Assembly (NCBI GenBank): GCA_964386325.1
Contig: CAYLQY010000007.1
Coordinates: 62,001 to 126,000, forward strand
DNA: 64,000 nt
From: Anaerorhabdus sp964386325
Lineage (GTDB): Bacteria > Bacillota_I > Bacilli_A > Erysipelotrichales > Erysipelotrichaceae
Reading direction: 5' to 3'
In this document: positions 7,174 to 15,431 of the stretch, in pieces
How the letters are laid out: every line of letters starts with the position of its first letter
How positions within the stretch are numbered: position 1 is the stretch's first letter
Notes under the pieces: generated by a model
The model's input: only the letters and a program-made list of their open reading frames with translations
What the model was told of the DNA's origin: nothing
Databases searched by the model: none
Made by a program: the position numbers and the translations under genes

Positions 7174-8511
7174 TTATTCAGCTAAAGTTGTATTTGCGTT
7201 TTCTGTAAAGTACTTAGCAGCATCTTCAGGAGTTTTATCACCTGTTAACATTGCTTGTAGTGAACCCCACCAATAAGTTCTCATTTCAGCGAATCCTGGA
7301 ACTGTATTGTAGTAAGGACCGTATTGATCACTTAAGCCACTATAGAATGACATTGTTTCATTTCCAGCATATAAATCACCAAAACTTGTACGTACTGGGA
7401 AGCAATTAGCTTGTAGAACATTTTGTTTACCAATAACTTCGTCATCTGCTAAGAATTTAACGAATTCTTTTGCAGCTGCTACTTTGTTAGCGTCTTTATT
7501 ATCGAAAATTGCATAACCATTTACTAGGTATTCAAGTTGAGATGTTCCATCTTTTGCAGGAAGATCCATAGCGATTACTTCGATATTAGATGCTTCTAAT
7601 TCTGCTTTTCTAGCTAAATCTAGGTTTGGACTCCATAAGTTAACAGCCCAGAATGTAGAGTTTTGAGGAGTAGTGAAGTGAGTTAATGCATCATTAGCAA
7701 CCCCTGCAGTATTTCCTTCTAACCAACCTTCTTTAACGCCATCCATTACCATTTGGTAAGCAGCAATACCTTCTGGAGTATCCATTGTGTAAGCTGTTTT
7801 ATCTGTTCCCATAATTGTTGATCCTGTTAAGTTAGAGATGAAAGCACGTGTACCTTGGTCTCCACCTTGACCACCACAATAAATTTCAACGCCTTTATAA
7901 CCTTTTTCTTGCATCGCTTTAGAAATTGCGATGAATTCTTCAGTTGTCCAGCTTCTTGTATCTTGGTTAATTTTGTCTAATAATCCTGCTTCTTCTAAAG
8001 CTGTTTTTGATACAGCCATGATAAATGGTGCAGCTGATGTTGGATACATCCATAAGTTTCCTTCACCATCACTACTAGCATCAATAATTGCAGGTGTAGT
8101 ATCTTTGTCTAATCCTGTTTCAGCAAACATATCATTTAATGGAACTAAGTATCCAGAAGTTCCGTATTCAATGATACGACCTGGTGCATCGAATAATACA
8201 TCTGGTCCTGTTCCACCTTGTAGAGCAGTAATTGTTTTTTCTGGACCATTTGTAAAGTCTAACATTTCAACATTAACTTTAATGTTAGGGTATTTCTTGT
8301 TGAACTCAGCAACAAGACTTTCTTCATACTTACCCACAGTATCATCGATTGATGCAAATGTTGGATAAGCCCACCACGTAATTTCAGCTGTGATGTCTTC
8401 TGGTTTTGTTGCAGTAGATGGTGTTTCAGTTGCAGCTGGTGCTGGTTTAGAGCATCCAACTAAACTAAGACCAACTAAAGCTGTCATCAGTAAAGCAAGT
8501 AGTTTTTTCAT
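7174..8511 (-). CDS. ABC sugar-binding lipoprotein (family 1), likely for sialic acid
   Basis: 445 residues with signal peptide and lipobox LVGC (lipidated C20), then a low-complexity PAPAATETPSTATKP linker. The fold is that of family 1 solute-binding proteins: NKKYPNIKVNVEML, TGPDVLFDAPGRI, AAAKEFVKFLADDEV. It captures the sugar outside the membrane and delivers it to the two permeases that follow. Its promoter carries a cre-like site and an operator-like palindrome shared with nanA, so it should be repressed by preferred sugars and induced with the nan genes. Confidence 0.92.
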   Translation of the reverse strand: MKKLLALLMTALVGLSLVGCSKPAPAATETPSTATKPEDITAEITWWAYPTFASIDDTVGKYEESLVAEFNKKYPNIKVNVEMLDFTNGPEKTITALQGGTGPDVLFDAPGRIIEYGTSGYLVPLNDMFAETGLDKDTTPAIIDASSDGEGNLWMYPTSAAPFIMAVSKTALEEAGLLDKINQDTRSWTTEEFIAISKAMQEKGYKGVEIYCGGQGGDQGTRAFISNLTGSTIMGTDKTAYTMDTPEGIAAYQMVMDGVKEGWLEGNTAGVANDALTHFTTPQNSTFWAVNLWSPNLDLARKAELEASNIEVIAMDLPAKDGTSQLEYLVNGYAIFDNKDANKVAAAKEFVKFLADDEVIGKQNVLQANCFPVRTSFGDLYAGNETMSFYSGLSDQYGPYYNTVPGFAEMRTYWWGSLQAMLTGDKTPEDAAKYFTENANTTLAE

Positions 8512-8556
8512 TTTTCCTCCTCGTTAATTATAGTCTAGCTATAACACTTTAAAGAA

Positions 8557-8588
8557 TTACTCCAATTATTTTATTTTTTTTGGAGTTT
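8557..8588. promoter_or_regulatory. Putative RpiR/NanR operator at the transporter promoter
   Basis: TTACTCCAA (8557-8565) and TTGGAGTTT (8580-8588) form an inverted repeat just downstream of the -10 of the binding-protein promoter. The half-site matches the perfect palindrome in front of nanA (11055-11088). The binding protein is inferred to be the RpiR regulator at 14427. Confidence 0.6.
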
Positions 8589-8600
8589 ACCTTCATTTGC

Positions 8601-8629
8601 ATTATAGCATGTCGTTTTTGCTTTGTAAA
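8601..8629 (-). promoter_or_regulatory. Promoter of the sugar-binding protein gene
   Basis: Minus strand TTTACA (8624-8629), 17 bp ending TGC, then TATAAT (8601-8606): a strong promoter with an extended -10. Confidence 0.75.
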
Positions 8630-8637
8630 CGCTTTCT
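8624..8637. promoter_or_regulatory. cre-like catabolite repression site
   Basis: TGTAAACGCTTTCT matches the CcpA cre consensus TGWAAACGNTNNCA at all but the last base. It overlaps the -35 of the binding-protein promoter, a position for repression. Confidence 0.6.
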
Positions 8638-8738
8638 TCTAAATTTTAATAAAACTGCTCTATCGCCTTTATTAATCGCATATTACGCAATTATACTTTT
8701 AATAATTTGATTATTTTATTTCATTAAACTTATTGAAA

Positions 8739-8746
8739 TTGGAGTA
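8739..8746. promoter_or_regulatory. Half operator upstream of the YesL-like gene
   Basis: TTGGAGTA repeats the half-site seen at 8580 and 11079. The expected left arm (about 8718-8730) is degenerate. Confidence 0.35.
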
Positions 8747-8788
8747 TTATTTCATATCATTTTGCTTTATAATGAAGACGAAAGTGAT

Positions 8789-9442
8789 GTGATTTCTTTG
8801 TTTGAACAAGATGGTTTAATATATCGTTTCTTTGATTGGTTTGCCTCAATTATGATTTGTAATGCATGTTTCATCCTTGGTTCTTTACCAGTTTTTACAA
8901 TTGGAGCTAGTTTTACTGCAATGTATACTGTTTTATTCAAAATAAGAGCTGGCGAATCACCAGCTGTAGTTCAATTATTTTGGAAGTCCTATAAAGATAA
9001 TTTCAAACAATCTACACTTGTTTGGTTAGTTATCCTCGGTTTGGGATTTTGGTTTTTCTTTTGTATCGTTCTCTTTTCCGGTAATTCAAATCGTTTATTT
9101 CAAACCTACAGTGTTCTTATGATTATTATGTTAATCGTTTTACTCATATTCATGATGTATATTTTTCCAGTTATCTCACAATTTAGTAATTCAACGAAAA
9201 TGCTTGTGCAGAATTCATTCATTCTTATGCTCAAGCATTCACTTACAACATTCACAATGTCTATGCTTGTACTTACAGTTCTACTATTAACTTTCTATAA
9301 TAGTTTTACATTTGCTTGGGGTATTGGATTTTTCATAAGCTTTGGTTTTGCTTTAGTAAACTATTGGTCTTCGGCTTATCTTGAACGAATTTTTGATCGT
9401 TATATTGTTGAAAATAAGGTGAAAGAAGAAGATTGTAAATAA
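8789..9442 (+). CDS. YesL-like membrane protein (DUF624)
   Basis: Hydrophobic protein of about 217 residues with roughly five membrane helices (ASIMICNACFILGSLPVFTIG, TLVWLVILGLGFWFFFCIVLF). The family motif near the start (LFEQDGLIYRFFDWFA ... SLPVFTIGASFTAMY) marks DUF624/YesL proteins, which often sit beside CUT1 sugar transporters; their role is not defined. The open frame begins with TTG at 8762, but a TATAAT lies at 8768-8773, so the GTG at 8789 or TTG at 8798 is a more likely start; I chose 8789 without a strong ribosome site. It is divergent from the transporter and ends base-to-base with the convergent esterase gene. Confidence 0.7.
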   Translation: MISLFEQDGLIYRFFDWFASIMICNACFILGSLPVFTIGASFTAMYTVLFKIRAGESPAVVQLFWKSYKDNFKQSTLVWLVILGLGFWFFFCIVLFSGNSNRLFQTYSVLMIIMLIVLLIFMMYIFPVISQFSNSTKMLVQNSFILMLKHSLTTFTMSMLVLTVLLLTFYNSFTFAWGIGFFISFGFALVNYWSSAYLERIFDRYIVENKVKEEDCK

Positions 9443-10981
9443 TTATTTAAGGTTTTCTAAGAAGTGCATCTTTTTATCTTCGAAGTCATTGATTCTTTCA
9501 TGATCATAGCGAAGATATTGAAGATGTTCTTTTTTTCCTTTTACATTCTTAAAGATTTTTTTGTTGTTTTCTATTAATGATATTTTGTCTATTCCGCCAC
9601 TTGCTAATAGAAATGGGCATTTTATTTTCTTTGCATTTTCAATGGGATTGTATTCTTTGGAATCAATCATGACTGGGCTTTGTACTACACAACCTTTACA
9701 ATTATCTCTTGTTGCTGCAAAAGCTAATGCAATTGTTGCACCATAGCTTTCTGCCACAACAATGACTTCTTGGTTACTTGTTATTTTTCTTATTTCTTGA
9801 AGAAGTGTAGTTGCATCTTTCAAGGTACTTTTATTGTTGTATGGAATACTTACGACATCATATCCAAGGGCATCAAAGCGTAATAAGTAATGTTCTTTAA
9901 CTTCTACTAGTCCATTAAAAAAGAAAACTAATGGTCTATTACCTTCACAGATTGCCATTGTTTGTTTTAATTCTTTTCCTGATTTATATGAGATGACTTT
10001 TGCTTTTACTGGTTGACTTATATTTCTGTTCAAAAAGAAGGGGATTATCTTGTCATCAAATTCATGTATAGTTTCATGACCTTTACCTTCATAAGCAAAA
10101 ACTTGTTTTTCGGTATTCATGTTATTATAAACCGCAAATTGTGTAGATGGTGGACATACTGTGTCCGCTAAACTAATGCCAAAAAGTACAGGGCATTTTA
10201 TTCTACTTGCGAAATTCTTTGTATCGATGTAGCCAAGTTTTCTAAACCAATCATCTAAATGTTCTCCTAATGGATCCATCCAACGACTATAGTAACGTAA
10301 TCCATCATAGGCGATTTGATCATACTCTAACTCAAAGACGCGTTGATAGTCACTGAGAAAAGGGTAAAGGATTGCTGCTTTTTTAACTTGTTTGCTTAGT
10401 GCAGCACAAACAGTTGCAAGTGCTCCACCTTGTGATGCACCATTGACATATATTTCATCTTCGTCAATTCCTGGTAATAGACTTGCAACACGAGGCATCA
10501 ATGCTGCATCTTGAAATATTCTTGTATAAAGTAAATTGTCTAAATTAGTGTCATCCATGCCTGCCATGATATGTCCTGCAACCGTTGTTCCTTTGTATCC
10601 ACCTAAGTCTTGGCTTCTTCCACCTTGCCCACGGCAATCCATTGCTAGTACAGCAAATCCTTTACTTGCAAATACTGCTAATTCAAAAAAAGAACGACTA
10701 CTTCCTGGATAACCATGAAATTGTAATACACATGGAACTTTCTTTTTTGTCCTTGGTCTTAAATATTTTGCGTGTATACTAGCACCATCAAAACTGTTAA
10801 ATGTAACTTCCATGAGTTCGAAAGATTGAAACTCTTTGGGAGTACCTTTTTTTATTTTTACTTTAGGTGTAAACTTATCCAAAGCTTTTATTTTCTTGTC
10901 CCAATATGTGTCAAAGTCATTTGGTTTGGTAGTTGTTCCTTGATACTTTTTCATTTTGTTTAAACTAAACTCTTTTTTCAT
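9443..10981 (-). CDS. Tandem alpha/beta hydrolase: acetyl-esterase (AXE1) domain plus second hydrolase domain
   Basis: 512 residues. Residues 1-320 look like a cephalosporin-C deacetylase/acetyl xylan esterase: QFHGYPG, MDCRGQGGRSQD, nucleophile S183 in GASQG, acid D273 in SLADTVCPP, base H302 in GKGHE. Family members end near there. Residues 335-512 form a second, shorter hydrolase with S412 in AESYG, probable acid in GGIDKIS (D465) and H494 in YDHER. Placed among nan genes and divergent from nanA, it may remove O-acetyl groups from sialic acids so that the lyase can act; this is inferred. The protein has no signal peptide, so it works in the cytoplasm. RBS AAGGA supports the start at 10981. 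Confidence 0.8.
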   Translation of the reverse strand: MKKEFSLNKMKKYQGTTTKPNDFDTYWDKKIKALDKFTPKVKIKKGTPKEFQSFELMEVTFNSFDGASIHAKYLRPRTKKKVPCVLQFHGYPGSSRSFFELAVFASKGFAVLAMDCRGQGGRSQDLGGYKGTTVAGHIMAGMDDTNLDNLLYTRIFQDAALMPRVASLLPGIDEDEIYVNGASQGGALATVCAALSKQVKKAAILYPFLSDYQRVFELEYDQIAYDGLRYYSRWMDPLGEHLDDWFRKLGYIDTKNFASRIKCPVLFGISLADTVCPPSTQFAVYNNMNTEKQVFAYEGKGHETIHEFDDKIIPFFLNRNISQPVKAKVISYKSGKELKQTMAICEGNRPLVFFFNGLVEVKEHYLLRFDALGYDVVSIPYNNKSTLKDATTLLQEIRKITSNQEVIVVAESYGATIALAFAATRDNCKGCVVQSPVMIDSKEYNPIENAKKIKCPFLLASGGIDKISLIENNKKIFKNVKGKKEHLQYLRYDHERINDFEDKKMHFLENLK

Positions 10982-11009
10982 GATTATCCTTCTTTCATGG
11001 TTTTTGTTA

Positions 11010-11038
11010 TTTACAAATGGGGTTACCTGCTGTAAATT
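11010..11038 (+). promoter_or_regulatory. Probable nanA promoter
   Basis: TTTACA (11010-11015), 17 bp, TAAATT (11033-11038). An alternative -10, TATATT, is at 11044-11049. Both place transcription start at or just before the palindrome at 11055. Confidence 0.5.
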
Positions 11039-11054
11039 GTAAGTATATTAGAGA

Positions 11055-11088
11055 TTTACTCCAAAATTATAAACTATTTTGGAGTAAA
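11055..11088. promoter_or_regulatory. Perfect operator palindrome before nanA
   Basis: Two 13-bp arms (TTTACTCCAAAAT and its exact complement at 11076-11088) around an 8-bp spacer, placed between the promoter and the nanA ribosome site. It is the best copy of a motif found at four nan/transport promoters in this window. The RpiR-family product at 14427 is the likely binder. Confidence 0.7.
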
Positions 11089-11099
11089 GTGGAGGAAAA

Positions 11100-12035
11100 A
11101 TGAACAAGTTCTCAATAAAAGATTTTAAAGGGGTAATTCCTGCAACACTAACTATCTTTGACAAGAATGAAGAAATTGACGAAACAGAAACACGTAAGTT
11201 TATCCGTTTCTTATTGAAATTCAACATTGGTGGTTTTTATTTAACGGGTTCTACCGGTGAGGGATTCTTGATGAGTCTTGAAGAAAGAAAACGTGTTGTT
11301 GAAATCGTCATGGATGAAGTTAAGGGACAAGTTCCAGTTGTTGTCCATGTTGGTGCAATATCTACCAAGCTATCTATCGAATTAGCTAAACACGCGGAGA
11401 AAGTAGGGGCAACCGGTATTTCAAGTGTTCCACCATTCTACTGGAGATTTACTGAAGAACAAATATTCAACTACTACAAAGACATCGCAGAATCTACAAG
11501 CCTACCAATGATAGTCTATAATGTTCCACTTGTTGGAATGATGTCTGTGGGTATGATTAAGAAATTATCTACCATTGATAACGTTGCGGGAGTTAAATAT
11601 ACTGGAACTACTTTATTTGAATGCACACAAATTATGGATGCTTGTGGCAAAGACTTCCTTGTTTATGGCGGTTGTGATGAAATGGCTGCAAGTAATGTTA
11701 ATCTTGGTGTTGATGGAATTATTGGATCTTTTTATAACATCGTTCCTGATCTATTCTTGGATATTTACAACACTTCAAAGAAGGGTGAACAAGACAAAGC
11801 CGAAGCACTTCAAAGAAATGCTGTACGTATTATCATGAATGTTTTATCTCATAATAGTATGACTGCCGCAATGAAAGTATGTTTAAAACATGCTGATATT
11901 TGTGAAGGTTATTCTAGAAAACCATTTACTAATTTTACACCTGAACAAGAAAATGAAATCATCGAATCATTGCTAGCACTAAAGAAAGAATATAATATTG
12001 AAAATATTGAAATACTTGATCGATTAGCGAAATAA
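11100..12035 (+). CDS. nanA: N-acetylneuraminate lyase
   Basis: 311 residues, a TIM-barrel class I aldolase of the DHDPS/NAL family. It cleaves N-acetylneuraminate to N-acetylmannosamine and pyruvate in the cytoplasm. Visible signatures are GSTGEGF (about residues 50-56), the tyrosine in YNVPL (about 141) and the Schiff-base lysine in GVKYTG (about 169). The ribosome site GGAGG lies directly after the operator palindrome. Dihydrodipicolinate synthase is the main alternative, but nanE, a ROK kinase and YhcH next door make the lyase call strong. Confidence 0.92.
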   Translation: MNKFSIKDFKGVIPATLTIFDKNEEIDETETRKFIRFLLKFNIGGFYLTGSTGEGFLMSLEERKRVVEIVMDEVKGQVPVVVHVGAISTKLSIELAKHAEKVGATGISSVPPFYWRFTEEQIFNYYKDIAESTSLPMIVYNVPLVGMMSVGMIKKLSTIDNVAGVKYTGTTLFECTQIMDACGKDFLVYGGCDEMAASNVNLGVDGIIGSFYNIVPDLFLDIYNTSKKGEQDKAEALQRNAVRIIMNVLSHNSMTAAMKVCLKHADICEGYSRKPFTNFTPEQENEIIESLLALKKEYNIENIEILDRLAK

Positions 12036-12069
12036 AATAAATACTATCTTACTACAATCTCTTTGTTTA

Positions 12070-12099
12070 AAGAAAAAAGCCTTCGTGCTTTTTTCTTTT
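12070..12099 (+). terminator. Terminator after nanA
   Basis: AAGAAAAAAGC at 12070-12080 pairs with GCTTTTTTCTT from 12087; the stem runs into T-rich sequence. Confidence 0.8.
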
Positions 12100-12158
12100 A
12101 GTTTTGCGTTTTGATAAGTACAGTATCTTTCACTTGTGAGTATTTTCTTGTTTTAGCA

Positions 12159-12187
12159 TTTACAAAAAAATATCTACATGCTATATT
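12159..12187 (+). promoter_or_regulatory. nanE promoter
   Basis: TTTACA (12159-12164), 17 bp ending TGC, TATATT (12182-12187). The layout is almost the same as the binding-protein promoter at 8601-8629. Confidence 0.7.
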
Positions 12188-12200
12188 GGTTTTAGCAATA

Positions 12201-12229
12201 TACTCCATTATTTTATGAAATTTTGAAGT
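12201..12229. promoter_or_regulatory. Imperfect RpiR/NanR operator before nanE
   Basis: TACTCCA at 12201-12207 pairs loosely with TTTTGAAGT at 12221-12229. It lies just after the promoter, as at the other nan promoters. Confidence 0.45.
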
Positions 12230-12252
12230 TTTATTCCAAAAGGAGACAATCT

Positions 12253-12948
12253 ATGAATAAGCAAGATTTGATTGACCAACTAAAAAAAGGCCTTGTTGTT
12301 TCATGTCAGGCTTTGCCTTCTGAACCAATGTATTCTGAAACTGGTGGTATAATGCCACTTTATGCAAAAGCTGCTTTTGAAGCTGGAGCCGTTGGTATTA
12401 GAGCCAATTCTGTACGTGATATTAAAGAAATCAAAGAACAAGTTCCACTACCTATTATTGGAATTATTAAACAAGTTTATCCTAATTCAGAGGCATACAT
12501 TACGCCAACTATGAAAGAGATTGATGACTTAGTTGAAACTGGCTGTGACATAATCGCAACTGACTTTACTACCCTTACCCGTGAAAATGGATTGACCGCT
12601 CCGGAATTTTTAAAAGAAATTAAAAAGAAATATCCAAATCAATGTATCATGGCAGATTGCGCTACACTTGAAGATGCTCTAGCGGCTGATCAAGCCGGTA
12701 TTGATTTTATTGGTACTACAATGAATGGATATACAAAAGATTCTCTTTTAACTGAAGGACCAAATTTTGAACTAATTGAACAAATAATAAAATCATGTAA
12801 AGCTCCCGTCATTGCTGAGGGTAGAGTTCATTATCCAGAACAAGCACGCCGTGTTTTAGACTTAGGTGTTTTGTGCGTTGTTGTTGGAGGAGCGATAACT
12901 CGTCCTAAAGAGATTACTGAACGTTTCATGCAAGCCATAAAAAAATAG
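12253..12948 (+). CDS. nanE: N-acetylmannosamine-6-phosphate 2-epimerase
   Basis: 231 residues from the ATG at 12253, which has an AGGAGA site; an in-frame TTG at 12223 falls inside the operator and is unlikely. A TIM-barrel epimerase with the family features MPLYAKAAFEAGAVGIRAN, ADCATLEDALAA, DFIGTTMNGYT and IAEGRVHYPEQA. It turns ManNAc-6-P into GlcNAc-6-P, the third step of sialic acid breakdown. It is separated from nanA by a terminator and its own promoter. Confidence 0.93.
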   Translation: MNKQDLIDQLKKGLVVSCQALPSEPMYSETGGIMPLYAKAAFEAGAVGIRANSVRDIKEIKEQVPLPIIGIIKQVYPNSEAYITPTMKEIDDLVETGCDIIATDFTTLTRENGLTAPEFLKEIKKKYPNQCIMADCATLEDALAADQAGIDFIGTTMNGYTKDSLLTEGPNFELIEQIIKSCKAPVIAEGRVHYPEQARRVLDLGVLCVVVGGAITRPKEITERFMQAIKK

Positions 12949-12968
12949 TCTAGTATTTAGACTATTTT
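12942..12968. terminator. Bidirectional terminator between nanE and the YhcH gene
   Basis: Perfect 11-bp stem (12942-12952 with 12958-12968) covering the 3' ends of both convergent genes. Confidence 0.8.
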
Positions 12969-13406
12969 AAATTTGAATACAATTTTCTTTATTTTTCTTT
13001 CTCCTGCATAAACTTTTACGCGATGTGCATCTTCTGGAAATGCTACATAGAAATGGTTTTGATCTATTAAACAAGATTCAAACTTTTCTGCATTGCCAAG
13101 TCCTGCATCAGATTCAATATCGTAGGGTGTTGTGATTTTTACATTCTCTCTTTGAGTACTGTGAATCATTTCTTGGTTTATTACAACAAGATGTACATCG
13201 CCAAAAAGTTCATGAAATTCAAAAGGTGGAAATTGATTTTCTTCAATTTCATATTCAAATACATTCACAAAAACATCATCATTAATTACTGTTTTACCCG
13301 TTGGTAATTCTGAATAATTATGCGTTTTCATGTATTGAATTACTGTATCTAAATTTTTATTTCTTCCTTCGTATTTTTCTAAGTTTTCAATTTTATCGTA
13401 TATCAT
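12957..13406 (-). CDS. YhcH/YjgK/YiaL family protein (DUF386)
   Basis: 149 residues. The family is a beta-barrel cupin-like fold found in sialic acid clusters, with members proposed to help the opening or anomer change of the sugar (NanQ-like). Signatures here are FEFHELFGDVHLVV, ESDAGLGNAEKFESC and YVAFPEDAHRVKVY, whose His and Glu residues are the likely metal ligands. It is divergent from the ROK kinase gene and convergent with nanE. Confidence is high for the family and moderate for the role. Confidence 0.85.
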   Translation of the reverse strand: MIYDKIENLEKYEGRNKNLDTVIQYMKTHNYSELPTGKTVINDDVFVNVFEYEIEENQFPPFEFHELFGDVHLVVINQEMIHSTQRENVKITTPYDIESDAGLGNAEKFESCLIDQNHFYVAFPEDAHRVKVYAGERKIKKIVFKFKIV

Positions 13407-13465
13407 AGTTGATCTCCTCTATGTTTCAGTATAACCAGTTTAAAATTTATTGAAAGGAATTTTTT

Positions 13466-14380
13466 ATGAAAAATTATTTAGGAATTGATATCGGTGGTAC
13501 ATCTGTAAAAATGGGAATCGTGAATGAAGAGGGGACTGTTCTTCTTCAACATGAAGCCTCTGTTTCATTTGATAATTATCAAACACCAATCATTGAAACT
13601 GTTGTCAAAACTGCACATCAATTTAATGCGAGTCATGATTATATAATTGAAGGAATTGCGATAAGTGCTGCAGGACAAATTGACACAAAGCTTGGCAAAG
13701 TTATTGGTACTTGTGGTAACCTTCCTAACTATATTGGTTCTGAATTTAAGAGCCGTTTTGAAAAAGAATTTAATTATAATGTAACTGTTGTTAATGATGC
13801 AAACTGTATGATTTTAGGAGAAAAATGGATTGGAAATGCGCAAGATCATGAGAATGTTATTGGCATTACACTGGGTACTGGTGTTGGTGGTGGTATTCTT
13901 GTAAACAATCAAATTCTTCTTGGTTCAAGAGGTTTAGCGGGTGAAATTGGGCACTTCATTGTCGATAAAACAGGACTGTTATGCACTTGTGGAAACAATG
14001 GATGTTATGAACAAGTTGCCTCTACTACTGCACTCATTCGACGTGTCAAAAATTCATGTAACGCTCATGTAAACGTGGATGGACGCTGGATTTTCGATGA
14101 GGTCAAAAATGGAAATGCACAAGTAATTCAATGTGTCGATGAATGGATTAATGACATTGCAATTGGATTAGTTTCGCTTATTCATATTTTTAATCCTAGT
14201 TGTATTTTAATTGGTGGTGGTGTTAGTTCTCAGGAAGAATTACTCATTAATCCTCTTCGCGAAAAAGTTTTCGCTCTTGTTATGCCACGTTTTAAAGATA
14301 ATTTAGAACTCAAACAAGCAAGATTAAAAAACAACGCTGGTATGATTGGCGCCGTTTATTATTACATCTATAACAATTGA
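13466..14380 (+). CDS. nanK: ROK-family sugar kinase, likely N-acetylmannosamine kinase
   Basis: 304 residues starting MKNYLGIDIGGTSVKMGIV, the ATP-binding start of ROK kinases. The ROK signature and zinc site are visible as GEIGHFIVDK followed by CTCGNNGCYEQVAS; catalytic Asp is likely in VVNDANCM. In a nan cluster with lyase and NanE present, the missing step is ManNAc to ManNAc-6-P, so this is the natural candidate. Glucokinase or other N-acyl sugar specificity cannot be excluded. RBS AAAGGAA precedes the ATG. Confidence 0.85.
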   Translation: MKNYLGIDIGGTSVKMGIVNEEGTVLLQHEASVSFDNYQTPIIETVVKTAHQFNASHDYIIEGIAISAAGQIDTKLGKVIGTCGNLPNYIGSEFKSRFEKEFNYNVTVVNDANCMILGEKWIGNAQDHENVIGITLGTGVGGGILVNNQILLGSRGLAGEIGHFIVDKTGLLCTCGNNGCYEQVASTTALIRRVKNSCNAHVNVDGRWIFDEVKNGNAQVIQCVDEWINDIAIGLVSLIHIFNPSCILIGGGVSSQEELLINPLREKVFALVMPRFKDNLELKQARLKNNAGMIGAVYYYIYNN

Positions 14381-14426
14381 AAAATAAAATTAATTTGTTA
14401 TTATTAGTAAAAGAGAGGTTTATCTT

Positions 14427-15239
14427 ATGCGCTATAAAGTACTCATTCAATCCTATCTTCCCTCACTAACAAAATCAGAAGCAAAAGTTGCACAATACAC
14501 ATTAAAGAACAGTCAAAAAATATTATACGAGACCCTTCAAACCGTTTCTAAAAAAACCGGTGTAGGTGAGGCGACAGTACTACGATTTTGCAATAAAATC
14601 GGATGTGAGAAATTTGCAAACTTAAAACTCATGATTGCTCAAGAAACATCTCAAGAGGAAGCAAAACAAGCTAGCAACATTATCGAATCTATTGAGAATG
14701 ATTTAACTGAAATTCTTCGTAATACAACTTCTATTCTTGATGAAAAAGCGGTCGATGTTGCAGCCAATCTTATTGATCGTGCTGAGTATCTATATTTCTT
14801 TGGTGTAGGATCGAGTGGATTATCAGCTAAAGAAGCTGAGGCTAATTTTATGCGTATTGGTGTTCCTTCTAATGCAATTGCAGATCCTCACTTTCAAGCA
14901 ATGGTAGCTTCAACACTTTCTAAAAATGATGTTGTTGTTGCATTTACCATTTCTGGTACAACGCGTGATATCTATGATTCATGTAAAATTGCAAAAAGTC
15001 AAGGTGCTAAACTTGTTGTTATCACTAACTACATTGAAAGTCCTACTGCTAAACTTGCAGACTGTATCTTGTTAACAGCAGCGAATGAACATATTTTACG
15101 TGGCGGCACACTCGGTGGTACAATTAGTCAACTCTTCGTAATTGATTGTGTTAAAGATAAATACGTTGTTAAACATGAGAAAGAGGCAAAGAAGTTAAAC
15201 ACAAAAGTTGCTCAGTCCATTGTCAACAAAGTCATATAG
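14427..15239 (+). CDS. RpiR-family regulator of the sialic acid genes
   Basis: 270 residues with an N-terminal RpiR HTH (TLQTVSKKTGVGEATVLRFCNKIGC) and a C-terminal SIS sugar-phosphate-binding domain (FFGVGSSGLSAKEAE, VVVAFTISGTTRDIYD). It lies 46 bp after the ROK kinase and is probably in the same transcript. NanR proteins of Gram-positive bacteria are of this family and sense ManNAc-6-P or related products. The likely targets are the TACTCCAA palindromes at 8557, 11055 and 12201. Confidence 0.88.
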   Translation: MRYKVLIQSYLPSLTKSEAKVAQYTLKNSQKILYETLQTVSKKTGVGEATVLRFCNKIGCEKFANLKLMIAQETSQEEAKQASNIIESIENDLTEILRNTTSILDEKAVDVAANLIDRAEYLYFFGVGSSGLSAKEAEANFMRIGVPSNAIADPHFQAMVASTLSKNDVVVAFTISGTTRDIYDSCKIAKSQGAKLVVITNYIESPTAKLADCILLTAANEHILRGGTLGGTISQLFVIDCVKDKYVVKHEKEAKKLNTKVAQSIVNKVI

Positions 15240-15296
15240 ATAATTATCTTACAAGAAATTTGTTGCAAAATAAGCAAGGAATATAATTAAAAGTAG

Positions 15297-15331
15297 AAAG
15301 ATAGCACTTCAGAATGAGGTACTATCTTTTC
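15297..15331 (+). terminator. Terminator after the RpiR gene
   Basis: AAAGATAG (15297-15304) pairs with CTATCTTT (15322-15329). Confidence 0.75.
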
Positions 15332-15346
15332 AATTTAAAGCAAATA

Positions 15347-15416
15347 AAAAAAGAAGCTATTACTTTTCATGATGATCAATCTCAATCATCACTATTGTAA
15401 CAACTTCTTTTTTATT
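15347..15416 (-). terminator. Terminator of the pth-mfd-rqcP-divIC operon
   Basis: Nested inverted repeats: outer AAAAAAGAAG/CTTCTTTTTT arms and an inner ATGATGAT/ATCATCA pair. On the minus strand the stem ends in CTTCTTTTTTT. Confidence 0.75.
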
Positions 15417-15431
15417 ATTTAGAATACGATT

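Noticed and set aside
7931..8368. 145-codon plus-strand frame opposite the binding-protein gene
   Set aside because: It is antisense to a well-supported conserved gene and has no family features.
12223..12252. TTG start for a longer NanE
   Set aside because: The extension lies within the operator-like repeat; AGGAGA before the ATG at 12253 is decisive.
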